Shown one piece after another: positions 46,075 through 55,963 of a stretch of DNA of 64,000 nt. The translations under genes were made by a program, and so were the position numbers. The stretch's first letter is position 1; each line of letters opens with the position of its first letter. Source of the DNA: Alphaproteobacteria bacterium (GTDB lineage Bacteria; Pseudomonadota; Alphaproteobacteria; Micropepsales; Micropepsaceae). The DNA lies in assembly GCA_028871795.1 (NCBI GenBank), contig JAGWMG010000011.1, positions 49,489 to 113,488 on the forward strand. The letters run 5' to 3'. The notes beneath the pieces are model-generated. The model was not told the DNA's origin, did no database searches, and saw only the letters and a list, made by a program, of their open reading frames with translations.

Positions 46075-47004
46075 ATGCCGCAAAGCTCTTCCAGTCTCCG
46101 CCTCGGCACCCGCGGCTCCAAGCTCGCCCGCACACAGGCCGGCATGGTCGCAGGCGCCCTTGAGGAAAGGGGAATTGCCTGCGAGATCGTGCCGGTCAAG
46201 ACCACGGGCGACCGCATTCTGGACCGTTCCTTGGCCGACGCCGGAGGCAAGGGCCTGTTCACCAAGGAGCTGGAAGAAGCGCTGCTCTCCGGCGCCATCG
46301 ATCTGGCGGTTCATTCCATGAAGGATGTGCCGACGGCGCTGCCCGGCGGATTGGCCATCGCCGTCATTCTGCCGCGCGAGGATCCGAGCGACGCCTTCAT
46401 CGCCAAGCGCGCGCGCGCGCTGTCGGAATTGCCGGCCGGCGCCCGCGTCGGCACCAGTTCGGTACGGCGCAGGGCCCAGCTCCTCCGCGTCCGGCCGGAC
46501 CTCGAATGCCTGCCGCTGCGCGGCAACGTCGATACGCGCCTGGCAAAACTCGAGGCCGGCGAGATGGATGCGATCCTGCTGGCCATGGCCGGATTGAAGC
46601 GTCTGGGCTTGGCCGGGCATGTCACCTCGATCTTGAACCCCGAAGAATGGCTGCCGTCGCTGGCGCAAGGTGCCGTGGGCATCGAAATCCGCCAGAGCGA
46701 TACGAAGACGGCTTCGCTGATCGCCGCGTTGAATGACGAGGCTGCCGCTACCGAGCTGGCCTGCGAACGCGCCTTTCAAGCGGCGCTCGACGGTTCCTGC
46801 CGCACGCCCATTGCCGGCCTGGCGCGCCTTGACGGCAGGCGCCTTTGCTTCCGCGGCGAAGTCATCGCTCCCGACGGGCGCGATTTTGCCGCGACAAGTT
46901 TCCGGATCGAACTTGGTGGCGACCCCAAGCAAGACGCCGCACGCGCAGGGCGCGACGCCGGCATCGCCCTTCGTCCGCGCGCCGTGCGCTGGCTTTCCGA
47001 GTAA
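46075..47004 (+). CDS. hemC: Porphobilinogen deaminase
   Basis: 309 residues. RLGTRGSKLARTQAG at the start, KDVPTALPGG, LLRVRPDLECLPLRGNVDTRLAKL and the cofactor Cys in DGSCRTPIAGLA. It builds hydroxymethylbilane from four porphobilinogens. It is divergent from tsaD with 48 bp between; hemD is not adjacent. Confidence 0.96.
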   Translation: MPQSSSSLRLGTRGSKLARTQAGMVAGALEERGIACEIVPVKTTGDRILDRSLADAGGKGLFTKELEEALLSGAIDLAVHSMKDVPTALPGGLAIAVILPREDPSDAFIAKRARALSELPAGARVGTSSVRRRAQLLRVRPDLECLPLRGNVDTRLAKLEAGEMDAILLAMAGLKRLGLAGHVTSILNPEEWLPSLAQGAVGIEIRQSDTKTASLIAALNDEAAATELACERAFQAALDGSCRTPIAGLARLDGRRLCFRGEVIAPDGRDFAATSFRIELGGDPKQDAARAGRDAGIALRPRAVRWLSE

Positions 47005-47017
47005 GGAGGCGTGCGGA

Positions 47018-47431
47018 CTATTCTTCTTTTGCGGTCGCGTCCTCGGACAGGCTCTTGACCAGATCGAGAACGCGCTTGCGCACCTTGGAATCCTTGATGC
47101 GCATATAGGCAAGGGAGAGTTGCAGGCCTTCGCCGCTCGACACGAATTCGAGGACCGGCGGCGATTCGGTTTCGGCGAAACCGGGGGCGCCGGCCAGCTG
47201 TTCGGAGACGCTTTCGTAGAAATAATAGATCGGCACGCCGAGAATGCGCGCGATCTCGAAAAGGCGGCCTGCCCCTATGCGATTGACGCCCTTCTCATAT
47301 TTCTGCACTTGCTGGAATGTCAGGCCGAGCAGCTCGCCCAAGCGCTCCTGACTCATGCCGATCATCATCCGCCGCAGACGTAGCCGGCTTCCTACTTGTC
47401 CATCGATCGGATTTGCTTGTTTCTTTGGCAA
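47018..47431 (-). CDS. XRE-family helix-turn-helix regulator
   Basis: 137 residues. HTH of the Cro/CI type at residues 14-70 (SRLRLRRMMIGMSQERLGE, LLGLTFQQVQKYEKGVNRI) with a C-terminal helical extension ending in acidic residues. This type is often found between lnt and metK in alphaproteobacteria. Its targets are unknown. The gene is convergent with hemC, 13 bp apart. Confidence 0.9.
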   Translation of the reverse strand: MPKKQANPIDGQVGSRLRLRRMMIGMSQERLGELLGLTFQQVQKYEKGVNRIGAGRLFEIARILGVPIYYFYESVSEQLAGAPGFAETESPPVLEFVSSGEGLQLSLAYMRIKDSKVRKRVLDLVKSLSEDATAKEE

Positions 47432-47525
47432 GGTCGGTAACGCGCGAATTCTTCTGTTGCGGGGACCTTATTCCCAGGAGGTTGGTATCGGAAAGGCGAA
47501 AACGCAAGCATTACCGGGCAACGCG

Positions 47526-49076
47526 TCACTTTCTTCTGGACAACACCCAGGCGAGGGCGACGCAGGCGCCGAGGAAGAGCCAGAACCAGCCCTCTCTCAG
47601 ACGCGAATAGGGCGTGAATGCAATCGCCGCGGGAAGATCGCCGTCCACAACACCCTGCCGACCGAGGCCAAGCTCTGCCGTGATTCGCCCCAGCGGGTCG
47701 ATGATCGCCGATATTCCCGTGTTGGCCGCGCGCGCCACCGGGATGCCTTCTTCGATGGCGCGCACGCGTGCCGACAGCAAGTGCTGCTGCGGTCCCGCCC
47801 AGGGACCGAACCACGAATCGTCGGTGACGTTGACGAACCAGTGCGGCCTGCGCGCGCCAACGACGTCGCCCGGGAATATGATTTCATAACAGATCAAAGG
47901 CCCTACGCTTGGCGCGCCAGGCACATCATAGGTGTGCGGACCGTCGCCGCGGGCGAAGCTGCCGGCGATTCCCGTGAGCTTGGTGATGCCCCACCGGTCA
48001 AGCGTATACTCGAAGGGCAGGTACTCCCCGAACGGCACCAGATGGAACTTGTCGTACGTGGCCAGAAGTTCGCCGCTGGGGCCGAAAATGTAGAAGCTGT
48101 TGTAATAGCGAGGTTCGCCCATCGCATTGCCTTCCCGGCGAATCGCGCCGGTCATCAACACGCGCCCGGGCGCCGTGAGCATGGCGATCTGATCCAGCGC
48201 CACGGGCTCGCGCATCAACAGGAATGGCGGCGCGGCCTCCGGCCAGACGACGATTGTCGGGGAACCTGGCCTTGCACTTAGCGACAACAGCCAATCCCAG
48301 TTTCTAAGAAGGTAGCGGTGTCCGTACTTTTCGGCTTGCGGAACATCAGGCTGGACCAGGCGCAGCCTGACGCCCCGCACATAAGCGGTGTGTGCGACAC
48401 CCAGCCTGACCTCCCCGCCGGCCCAGAGCAGAACAAACAGAGCGGCCATGATTGACGGAAAAATCCATCTCTGCCGTGTACGGAACAGTTCCGCCAGAGA
48501 GGCGCCCAGCAGGATCGTCAAGAGCGTGAGCGCATAGGAGCCGAAAAGCGCGGCGCTTTGCAGGATTGCGAGCGAGGCCCCCCAGGCGTAGGCAGCGATA
48601 TTCCACGGAAAGCCGGTCAGGACATGGCCGCGCAGCCACTCTGCAACCGCCAGACTGCAGGCGAAGATGACGATGCGCGCCGGACCGTCACGCCAGAAAT
48701 AGGCTGCCGTCCCGCACGCCAGCGCGAAGAACAGCGCAAGTCCGCCGGGAAAAAGCAGAGCCACGAACGGGATCTGCCATTCGTGCGCGCCGGGATCGAC
48801 CATGAACGCGTAGCCGATCCAATGCAGACCGGCGAGGAATTGGCCGAAGCCGAACGCAAACCCGGCGAGGGCCGAGTTGCGCACGGGCCGCGCCGTTCGT
48901 TGCGCCCCGTCGATCAGCAGAACCAGCGCGCCAAATCCCAGAAGCAGAAAGGGGAACAGTTCGAATGGCGCAAAGCCCAACGCCGACAACAGGCCCGCAA
49001 GCCATGCGAAAAGAAGACGGCGGACTCCGTTCAGGCCGCGTATGTACGATCCCACTTTGTCGAAGCTGGGTGTCAT
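47526..49076 (-). CDS. lnt: Apolipoprotein N-acyltransferase
   Basis: 516 residues: about seven N-terminal membrane segments, then a periplasmic nitrilase domain with the Glu (VVWPEAAPPFL), Lys (YDKFHLVPFGEYLPFEY) and Cys (GPLICYEIIFPGDV) triad. It adds the third acyl chain to lipoproteins, consistent with the DUF3576 and LptE lipoproteins here. It starts 3 bp after corC. Confidence 0.94.
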   Translation of the reverse strand: MTPSFDKVGSYIRGLNGVRRLLFAWLAGLLSALGFAPFELFPFLLLGFGALVLLIDGAQRTARPVRNSALAGFAFGFGQFLAGLHWIGYAFMVDPGAHEWQIPFVALLFPGGLALFFALACGTAAYFWRDGPARIVIFACSLAVAEWLRGHVLTGFPWNIAAYAWGASLAILQSAALFGSYALTLLTILLGASLAELFRTRQRWIFPSIMAALFVLLWAGGEVRLGVAHTAYVRGVRLRLVQPDVPQAEKYGHRYLLRNWDWLLSLSARPGSPTIVVWPEAAPPFLLMREPVALDQIAMLTAPGRVLMTGAIRREGNAMGEPRYYNSFYIFGPSGELLATYDKFHLVPFGEYLPFEYTLDRWGITKLTGIAGSFARGDGPHTYDVPGAPSVGPLICYEIIFPGDVVGARRPHWFVNVTDDSWFGPWAGPQQHLLSARVRAIEEGIPVARAANTGISAIIDPLGRITAELGLGRQGVVDGDLPAAIAFTPYSRLREGWFWLFLGACVALAWVLSRRK

Positions 49077-49079
49077 CGC

Positions 49080-49994
49080 TCAGCCCGCACCCGTCGCCAG
49101 CGGTGCGGACGGGCGTATGCACAGGCGCTTGACTCGCCGAGGATCGGCTTCCAGGACCTCGAACTCGTAACCGGCCGGATGCGCGACAATTTCGCCGCGC
49201 TGCGGGACGCGCCCCAGCAGCGATACCACAACACCGCCGAGCGTATCGATTTCCTCTTGACCCTCGTCGAGAGGAAACGCGATGCCCGTCTCGTTCTTGA
49301 AATCTTCGAGATCAATCCGCGCATCGGCGACGAAGCCGCCGCCCGTCAGCGGACGGGCGTGCGGCGCTTCCTCGTCATGCTCGTCGGCGATGTCGCCGAC
49401 GATCTGTTCGATGATGTCCTCGATGGAAACCAACCCGTCGGTGCCGCCATATTCGTCGATCACCAGCGCCAGATGCGTATGAGAGGTCTGCATCTTCAAG
49501 AGCAATTCCAGGACGGGCATGGAAGGCGGCGCGAACAGAATATCGTGCTTTATCTCCGCGATAGGCGCTTCACGCAGATGAAAATTCCCGTCCGCTTCCG
49601 TTTCCAGAAGTTCGAGGACGCTTTTCAGGTGCACCAGGCCGATCGGATCGTCGAGAGTCTCCCGGTAGACGGGCAGGCGCGAGTGCTGCGCCTTGCGGAA
49701 CAACAAAATGAGATCGGCCAGCGAGGTTTTTTCCTCGACCGCGACGATGTCCGCGCGCGGCACCATGACGTCCTTTACCTGGATCTCCCCGAACTTGAGA
49801 AGATTGGCGAGCATCGTGCGTTCCGGCGCCGACAGCGCCGCACTTTGACGATCGCTTTCCTCGATCACCTCCTCCAGGCTTTCGCGGATCGCCGCCGCCG
49901 CCGTATCGCCGCGTAGGAGATGCGCCAGGCGCTTGAAAAAAGACGGCGATCTGTCGTCGTCGTTGTCGAGGAAGCCGCGATGCGCGTCGCTCAT
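49080..49994 (-). CDS. corC: CorC/TlyC-family CBS-domain protein
   Basis: 304 residues. Two CBS domains (VKDVMVPRADIVAVEEKTSL, APPSMPVLELLLKMQTSH) and a CorC_HlyC domain with LVIDEYGGTDGLVSIEDIIEQIVGDI. It has no membrane domain, as in CorC. Members are linked to magnesium and cobalt efflux. The start overlaps ybeY by four bases. Confidence 0.92.
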   Translation of the reverse strand: MSDAHRGFLDNDDDRSPSFFKRLAHLLRGDTAAAAIRESLEEVIEESDRQSAALSAPERTMLANLLKFGEIQVKDVMVPRADIVAVEEKTSLADLILLFRKAQHSRLPVYRETLDDPIGLVHLKSVLELLETEADGNFHLREAPIAEIKHDILFAPPSMPVLELLLKMQTSHTHLALVIDEYGGTDGLVSIEDIIEQIVGDIADEHDEEAPHARPLTGGGFVADARIDLEDFKNETGIAFPLDEGQEEIDTLGGVVVSLLGRVPQRGEIVAHPAGYEFEVLEADPRRVKRLCIRPSAPLATGAG

Positions 49995-50452
49995 GGCCGC
50001 CTAGCAGCCTCTCGCCCGTAAGGATCGGCGACATTCAGCGCCTTGAGGACGCCGATCTCGAGCGGCTCCATGATCTTTGCCTGGCGTGCCGTCGCGTGAT
50101 CGTAGCCGAGAAGATGCAGAACGCCATGCACCGCCAAATGGGTCGTGTGATCGATATGGCTCTTGCCGGCGTTCTTCGCCTCCTTCGCCGTCACACCATA
50201 AGCGATGGCGATGTCTCCCAGATAGGCGCTCATCGACGAAGGAAACGACAACACGTTGGTGGGCTCATCCTTGCCGCGAAAGCCCAGATTGAGCGCCGAC
50301 ATGTGCCGGTCGCTCGTCAGCAGGATCGTTATGGCCGCAGTCGCTTGTCCGCCGCCTCGCACCAGCGCTTCGCCGGCCGCGCGTTTCAGCCGCGCGCCGA
50401 GACCGCGCAGCCTTCGCCATTTCGTGTCCCGGATGAGGAGCGTAATACTCAC
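49991..50452 (-). CDS. ybeY: rRNA maturation endoribonuclease YbeY
   Basis: 153 residues. The zinc motif is HLAVHGVLHLLGYDH near residue 120, and LNLGFRGKDEPTNVLSFP precedes it. YbeY processes the 3' end of 16S rRNA and helps quality control of ribosomes. It overlaps ybeZ by four bases and corC by four. Confidence 0.94.
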   Translation of the reverse strand: MSITLLIRDTKWRRLRGLGARLKRAAGEALVRGGGQATAAITILLTSDRHMSALNLGFRGKDEPTNVLSFPSSMSAYLGDIAIAYGVTAKEAKNAGKSHIDHTTHLAVHGVLHLLGYDHATARQAKIMEPLEIGVLKALNVADPYGREAARRP

Positions 50453-51477
50453 CCTTCGCCCTTGCCTTCGCCCTTCAAAACGGCGCGCAGCTGTGCCCGA
50501 TGCGCGCTTGAGTCTTGTTCTGCGGCATTATAGGCGGCGACGATGCGCGTGACGAGGGCGTGCCGAATCACGTCTTTTTCGCCGAAGCGGGCCACGGCCG
50601 CGCCTTCGATGCCGCCTACGATCGACAACGCCTGATCGAGACCCTCCGGCCGCCCGCCCGGCAGGTCGCTCTGCGAGGGATCGCCGGCGACGACCATGCG
50701 CGATTCCTCGCCCAGCCGGGTCAGAAACATCTTCATCTGCGCCGCGGTGCAATTCTGCGCCTCGTCCAGAATGACGAAAGCCCGGCTGAGCGTGCGTCCG
50801 CGCATGAAGGCAAGCGGAGCAACCTCGATATGGCCTTGCTCCAGGAGTTTCAGGCACGACTCGCCCATCACATCGAACAATGCGTCGTAAAGCGGACGCA
50901 GATAGGGATCGACTTTCTCCTTCAGATCGCCGGGAAGAAAACCCAGACGCTCGCCTGCTTCCAGCGCCGGGCGCGACAGGATGAGCCTTTCCACCCGCCG
51001 CTCGTGCAGAAGATGGGCGCCGAAGGCCGCCGCCAGATAAGTCTTGCCGGTGCCGGCGGGACCGACGCCGAAGACCAAGGGATGGGTGCGCATCAGATCG
51101 AGATAGGCGGCCTGCGCGGGCGTGCGCGCGCGCGTGGCATGGCCGGTCCAGGTCTTGAGAGACGGCGAGGCGAGGTCCGCCGCCGAAACACGGTCGGGTG
51201 TTTCGCCGGCGAAGCGGATTTCCGAATCGAACTCGGCGGCGCCGACCGCTTCGCCCGCTTCCAACCGGGCATAGAGCGCCCTCAGCACAGCGGCAGCGCG
51301 CTCCCGCAAGGCGCCTTCGACGGAAACGATGTTGCCTCGCATACCGACTCGGACGCCGAGCTTCTGTTCCATCCGCACCAAATGTTTCTGGTGCGGTCCA
51401 ACCAGTCCGGCCAACAGCGAATTATCCGGGAACTCCAGCGTTACCGCCTCGCGCGACCGCTTCTTCGGCGCGCTCAA
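50449..51477 (-). CDS. ybeZ: PhoH-family ATPase YbeZ
   Basis: 342 residues. Walker [13 protein letters not shown] near residue 145, Walker B-like [11 protein letters not shown] and [11 protein letters not shown]; a KH-like N-terminus ([22 protein letters not shown]). YbeZ works with YbeY in ribosome maturation. The overlaps with miaB and ybeY indicate one operon. Confidence 0.95.
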   Translation of the reverse strand: MSAPKKRSREAVTLEFPDNSLLAGLVGPHQKHLVRMEQKLGVRVGMRGNIVSVEGALRERAAAVLRALYARLEAGEAVGAAEFDSEIRFAGETPDRVSAADLASPSLKTWTGHATRARTPAQAAYLDLMRTHPLVFGVGPAGTGKTYLAAAFGAHLLHERRVERLILSRPALEAGERLGFLPGDLKEKVDPYLRPLYDALFDVMGESCLKLLEQGHIEVAPLAFMRGRTLSRAFVILDEAQNCTAAQMKMFLTRLGEESRMVVAGDPSQSDLPGGRPEGLDQALSIVGGIEGAAVARFGEKDVIRHALVTRIVAAYNAAEQDSSAHRAQLRAVLKGEGKGEG

Positions 51478-52835
51478 TGGACCAGGACCTTGTCGCGGAC
51501 GGCCGCCGACACCAGTACGCCTTTGAGGCTGTTGGGAAGGGCCGCTTCAATCCGCACGTCGGCGATCTCTCCGATCAGGGATGCCGCCCCCTCCACATGG
51601 ACGGGCTGCAGATAGGGCGTGCGACCCATGCCCTGGCCCTGCTTTCGCCCGGGCTTCTCGAACAGAACGGAAAGGATGCGCCCTGTGCACCGCCCGTTGA
51701 AGGCGTCTTGTTGGGCGCCGAGAAGCGATTGCAGCGCCTGAAGGCGGGCGGCCTTCACGTCATCGGGAATTTGCCGGCGCGCAGCCGCCGCCGGCGTGCC
51801 GGGCCGGGCGCTGTATCCGAACGAATAGGATTGGGCGTAGTCCACCCGCCGCACCAACGACAGCGTCGCCTCGAAATCCGCATCCGTCTCGTCCGGAAAT
51901 CCGACAATGAAGTCGGAGGACAAAGCGATGTCGGAGCGCGCAGCGCGGATGCGTTCGACGGTTCGCAGATAGTCGTCCGCGCTATGCTGACGGTTCATTG
52001 CCTCCAGCACGCGATCCGATCCGGACTGGATTGGCAGATGCAGGTAAGGCATCAGTGCCGCAATCTCGCGATGAGCCGCGATCAGATCGTCGCTCATGTC
52101 GCACGGATGGCTGGTCGTATAGCGCAGCCGTTGCAATCCTTCGATTCGGGCCAAAGCCGAGATGAGGCAGGCAAGAGTCCACGGCGTGCCTTCCGGTCCG
52201 GCGCCCCGATAAGCATTGACGTTCTGACCCAGAAGCGTGATTTCGCGCACCCCTTTCGCGGCCAGAGCTTCGGCCTCGGCAAGGATCGACGCCACGGGCC
52301 GCGAATATTCGTTGCCCCTGGTGTACGGCACCACACAAAAGGTGCAGAACTTGTCGCAACCTTCCTGCACCGTGAGAAACGCCGCAGGCCCGGCGCCGGA
52401 ATCTTGCTCGGGCAGGAAATCGAATTTGGTCTGCGCCGGAAAATTCGTCTCCAGCGCATGCCCGCCTTCGCGCGCCAGCCGGGCGATCATTTCGGGCAGG
52501 CGATGATAGGATTGTGGCCCGACCACCAAATCGACGGCGTTTTGCCGCGCAAGAATCTCCGCGCCTTCGGCCTGGGCAACACAGCCGGCCACGGCAATGG
52601 TCAACCTGCCACCCGCCTTGGCGCGTGCGTCCTTCAGCTTCTTCAGCCGGCCCAGCTCCGAATAGATCTTCTCAGCAGCCTTCTCGCGGATATGGCAGGT
52701 GTTGAGGATCACCAGGCTGGCGTCCTGCGGCACTTCGGTCCGAACATAGCCGAGCGGCGCCAGCAGATCCGCCATGCGGGCGGAATCATAGACGTTCATC
52801 TGGCAGCCATAGGTCTTCACAAACAGCTTCTTCAT
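51474..52835 (-). CDS. miaB: tRNA-2-methylthio-N6-dimethylallyladenosine synthase
   Basis: 453 residues. N-terminal cluster cysteines from [12 protein letters not shown], radical-SAM CxxxCxxC in [18 protein letters not shown], and a C-terminal TRAM domain. It methylthiolates A37 in tRNA. It overlaps ybeZ by four bases and follows plsC by 51 bp. Confidence 0.96.
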   Translation of the reverse strand: MKKLFVKTYGCQMNVYDSARMADLLAPLGYVRTEVPQDASLVILNTCHIREKAAEKIYSELGRLKKLKDARAKAGGRLTIAVAGCVAQAEGAEILARQNAVDLVVGPQSYHRLPEMIARLAREGGHALETNFPAQTKFDFLPEQDSGAGPAAFLTVQEGCDKFCTFCVVPYTRGNEYSRPVASILAEAEALAAKGVREITLLGQNVNAYRGAGPEGTPWTLACLISALARIEGLQRLRYTTSHPCDMSDDLIAAHREIAALMPYLHLPIQSGSDRVLEAMNRQHSADDYLRTVERIRAARSDIALSSDFIVGFPDETDADFEATLSLVRRVDYAQSYSFGYSARPGTPAAAARRQIPDDVKAARLQALQSLLGAQQDAFNGRCTGRILSVLFEKPGRKQGQGMGRTPYLQPVHVEGAASLIGEIADVRIEAALPNSLKGVLVSAAVRDKVLVH

Positions 52836-52886
52836 GGTCTGCGGTTATCGGCGATAGGCCTTCAGAACACAAGAAACCCCCACCCT

Positions 52887-53726
52887 TCAGGCCGCGGATC
52901 CCTCGTGTTTGCCCTGTTTCTCGTCGGCCTTGTCGGCGGTTGCCGGCCGTCCGCCGGACAACGCCCGGCGCAGCCCGTCGCGTATCGTTTCTTCCGCCAC
53001 GGAGGCGATCTTCTTGCGCCCCCCGTCGACGGCGATGGGGGGATGGAACTCCACCACCACATCGAGCGGCCCTGCCAACAGCCCCTCCCACAGATGCGGC
53101 AGCAATTCCATGTCGCCGTACCAAGCATAGAACGGACGATCTTCGCGCCCCATCGGCATGCCGTGCATCCCAACGTAAGCAATCGAAACCGGCTGTACCG
53201 GTACGCTCCCCGTGGGGTCGGCTATTATCGCCGCCTCCGCCGCCCCCAGAAGGGAGCTCTTGAACGCAATTACGTGATTGCCGTCGGTCGTGGTGCCTTC
53301 GGCGAAGAGAACCAAGGCATCGCCGTCGTGCAGACGCCGGCGCATGATGTTACGCGATTCGCCCGCTCCGCTCCGTCTCGAACGCTCGACGAAGATCGTT
53401 TCCTGCAGGCGCGACAGCGTCCCGAAAAACGTCCAATCCGCGACATCGCTCCGCCCGACGAACGATACCCGCGCAACCGCAGATATAACCAGGATGTCGA
53501 GATAGGATACATGGTTGGCGACCATCAGAACGCCGCGGCCCTGGATCGGCTTGCCGATCACGGCGATGCGAATGCCGAACAACCTGCACAGGAAGCGATG
53601 GAACCGATTGGGGAATGTCTTGCGCTGTTTCAGTTTGAAGCGCAGCAGGAATTTCTGCCAGAACATGGCGAATAACGTCGCGAACAGAAACACCACAAGG
53701 ATGAAGAACGCGCGCAGCGTCGGCAT
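52887..53726 (-). CDS. plsC: 1-acyl-sn-glycerol-3-phosphate acyltransferase
   Basis: 279 residues from ATG 53726. Membrane helix FILVVFLFATLFAMFW at the start, then NHVSYLDI (HxxxxD motif in MVANHVSYLD), FAEGTTTDG and VQPVSIAY, the acyltransferase blocks. It makes phosphatidic acid. A long charged tail follows the fold. The gene is 10 bp after fur. Confidence 0.92.
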   Translation of the reverse strand: MPTLRAFFILVVFLFATLFAMFWQKFLLRFKLKQRKTFPNRFHRFLCRLFGIRIAVIGKPIQGRGVLMVANHVSYLDILVISAVARVSFVGRSDVADWTFFGTLSRLQETIFVERSRRSGAGESRNIMRRRLHDGDALVLFAEGTTTDGNHVIAFKSSLLGAAEAAIIADPTGSVPVQPVSIAYVGMHGMPMGREDRPFYAWYGDMELLPHLWEGLLAGPLDVVVEFHPPIAVDGGRKKIASVAEETIRDGLRRALSGGRPATADKADEKQGKHEGSAA

Positions 53727-53736
53727 AGGTTGGGGC

Positions 53737-54147
53737 TCAGTGCGTCTTCCTCGGCACGCCGTAGAGCTCGAGGCGGTGATCGACGAGCTCAAAGCCGAGT
53801 TCTTCGGCCACGCGGCGCTGCAGGCGCTCGATCTCCTCGTTGCGAAATTCGATGACGCGCCCGGAGTGTACATCGATCAGATGATCGTGGTGAGATTCGG
53901 GAATCTCCTCGTAGCGCGAGCGCCCGTCGCGGAAATCGTGCCGCTCCAGGATGCCGGCATCTTCGAACAGCTTTACCGTGCGATAGACGGTGGCGATTGA
54001 TATGTGCGGATCGAGCGTCGAAGCGCGGCGATACAATTCTTCCGCATCGGGATGGTCGGCCGCATCCGACAGAACGCGCGCTATCACGCGGCGTTGTTCG
54101 GTCATCCGCAATCCCTTGTCTACGCAGAGTTTCTCGATCCGCGTCAC
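53737..54147 (-). CDS. fur: Ferric uptake regulator family protein (Fur/Mur type)
   Basis: 136 residues: winged-helix DNA-binding N-terminus (GLRMTEQRRVIARVLS), then the metal segment HHDHLIDVHSGRVIEF. The CxxC pair of Escherichia coli Fur is replaced by DVHS, so there is no structural zinc-Cys site, as in alphaproteobacterial Fur/Mur, which often senses manganese. It sits between rimI and plsC. Confidence 0.93.
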   Translation of the reverse strand: MTRIEKLCVDKGLRMTEQRRVIARVLSDAADHPDAEELYRRASTLDPHISIATVYRTVKLFEDAGILERHDFRDGRSRYEEIPESHHDHLIDVHSGRVIEFRNEEIERLQRRVAEELGFELVDHRLELYGVPRKTH

Positions 54148-54188
54148 GGCCTGTTCCTCTTCCTAGGACCCATTTTAGTCAAGTCGCT

Positions 54189-54650
54189 TTAAGTTTCCCA
54201 TCGGGGCAATGGAAGTTCCACACAAAAAACGAGGGCTTCTTCATTACTCCTCCCCGGCTTATTGTAATAGCCCCTGCGCCGGCCCACTTCGCGAAACCCC
54301 AGCCGCTTATACAGAGCTTGTGCAGGCTCGTTCGTTTGGCCGACTTCCAGAAACATAGCCCGAGCACCGATTTCCTGAGCCCGTCCGCAGGCGGCGGCGA
54401 TCAGCGCCGAGCCGATCCCGCGTCGTCGCGCCGCAGGCGTCACCGCCAGCGTCAGAATTTCGGCTTCGCCGCCAGCCGCGCGGACGAGGACGAATCCGCC
54501 GTCGTTCCCCTCCGCGAGGCAGGCAAACACACCCGGCTGCGCCAGGAGTCTGCCGATCCATTCGGTGCTCCAGCTTTCGGCAAAGCAGCTTGCGTGTAGG
54601 CGGGCCAGCGCCTCGGCGTCATGGGAAGGTGTGACCAGAACCGTTTTCAT
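54189..54650 (-). CDS. rimI: Ribosomal protein alanine N-acetyltransferase
   Basis: 153 residues from ATG 54650, overlapping the tsaB stop by four bases. GNAT fold with acetyl-CoA site LAVTPAARRRGIGSALI and EVGQTNEPAQALYKRLGF. RimI acetylates the N-terminus of S18; the tsaB-rimI pairing is common. Confidence 0.91.
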   Translation of the reverse strand: MKTVLVTPSHDAEALARLHASCFAESWSTEWIGRLLAQPGVFACLAEGNDGGFVLVRAAGGEAEILTLAVTPAARRRGIGSALIAAACGRAQEIGARAMFLEVGQTNEPAQALYKRLGFREVGRRRGYYNKPGRSNEEALVFCVELPLPRWET

Positions 54651-55303
54651 GCATGCTTTGCCGGCAGTTTCGCGTCGGGCGCCCGCAAATAAAGGGCGCG
54701 AGGCGGATGCTCCCCCGGTTCCATGCCCGCGGCCAAACGGGCGACCCACACAGCATCCGGCGCAACAACATCGGAGATTTGCGTCTCAATACCCCGCGCG
54801 CGCACGACTTTGGCGACGCGCGGTGCCGCCGTGCCGGCGAGGATGATCTTCCCGCTCAACTCGCCAAGTACGGAGCAGGCCTCCCCGAAAGTCAGAAGAC
54901 GCGCGGAAACGGGGGTGCCGACTGCTTCGAAATAAACCTCGCCGCGGCGGGCGTCGTGGATTGCCGCCGCGCAAGAAACACCTGTCTCGAAACACGCCTG
55001 TTCGGCCATCGCCGCCAGACTCGTCGTGCCCAAAAGGGGCTTGGCCAGCGCCGTGCGGAGTCCGCGCATGAAGGCAAGGCCTACGCGCTGGCCCGTAAAC
55101 GTCCCCGGACCAATCGTCACGGCCAGCCTGTCGAGGTGTTGGAAGGACAAATCCGCCTCACGCATAACCTCCTCGACCATCGGCGCCAACGCCTCAGCAT
55201 GGCCGCGGTCCATGACCAAGCGACGCCTTGCAAGGATGTCATCACCCGCCAGAAGAGCCGCCGAACAGGCGCCCAATGTCGTGTCGACGGCAAGAATCTT
55301 CAC
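54647..55303 (-). CDS. tsaB: tRNA threonylcarbamoyladenosine complex subunit TsaB
   Basis: 218 residues starting MKILAVDTTLGACSAALL, with LAVTIGPGTFTGQRVGLAFM. ASKHA fold lacking the metal site of TsaD. It stabilises TsaD, encoded at 44932. The gene is 12 bp after the nitroreductase. Confidence 0.93.
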   Translation of the reverse strand: MKILAVDTTLGACSAALLAGDDILARRRLVMDRGHAEALAPMVEEVMREADLSFQHLDRLAVTIGPGTFTGQRVGLAFMRGLRTALAKPLLGTTSLAAMAEQACFETGVSCAAAIHDARRGEVYFEAVGTPVSARLLTFGEACSVLGELSGKIILAGTAAPRVAKVVRARGIETQISDVVAPDAVWVARLAAGMEPGEHPPRALYLRAPDAKLPAKHA

Positions 55304-55315
55304 GGCCGCCCGTTC

Positions 55316-55906
55316 TCAGACAATCTTGCAGGCCTCGTCGAAGGAAAGCCGCGGGCTGCGGGCGAACACGCCGGCTTGATCGCCGTAGCCGACGTTACAA
55401 AGAAAGTTGGATTTGACGGCCGTGCCGGCAAAGAATTCGCGATCGACGCCCGCATTGTCGAAACCGGACATCGGTCCGCAATCCAATCCCAGTGCCCGCG
55501 CGGCGATTACGAAATAAGCGCCCTGCAGCGTGCCGTTGCGAAAAGCCGTCTTCTCCGCGAAAGCGGTATCCTTGAACCAATCCTTGGCGCCGGGATTGTG
55601 CGGAAACAGCTTCGGCAAATGGCGGGCGAAATCGAGATCGTGGCCGACGATCGCCGTCGCCGGCGCCGCCATGGTCTTGTCCACATTGCCCGGACCGAGG
55701 TGGGGTTTGAGACGTTCTTTGGCCTCCCTCGAAATCACGAAAACAATCCGCGCCGGACTGACATTGGCGCTCGTCGGACCCCAGCGCATCAGATCGTAGA
55801 CCGCCATCAGCAGCGCTGGACTGACTGGCTTGTCGAGCCATTTGTTATGGGTCCGCGCGTTCCGGAAGATCGTGTCGAGAGCTTCATCGTTGACGGCATG
55901 GGACAC
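55316..55906 (-). CDS. Nitroreductase-family protein, RutE-like
   Basis: 196 residues. FMN-binding landmarks: [36 protein letters not shown] and [16 protein letters not shown]. This is the RutE/HadB subgroup that reduces malonic semialdehyde or related compounds with NAD(P)H. No rut genes are near, so the substrate is uncertain. Confidence 0.9.
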   Translation of the reverse strand: MSHAVNDEALDTIFRNARTHNKWLDKPVSPALLMAVYDLMRWGPTSANVSPARIVFVISREAKERLKPHLGPGNVDKTMAAPATAIVGHDLDFARHLPKLFPHNPGAKDWFKDTAFAEKTAFRNGTLQGAYFVIAARALGLDCGPMSGFDNAGVDREFFAGTAVKSNFLCNVGYGDQAGVFARSPRLSFDEACKIV

Positions 55907-55963
55907 GGCGCGCTCCTTTGGACGAATCGGTGCCTTGCAAAAATCGCAGAAACGGCGCCGAGA

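Noticed and set aside
51198..53675. 825-residue plus-strand open frame opposite ybeZ, miaB and plsC
   Set aside because: It spans three well-supported minus-strand genes and ignores their boundaries, so it is a shadow of codon bias.
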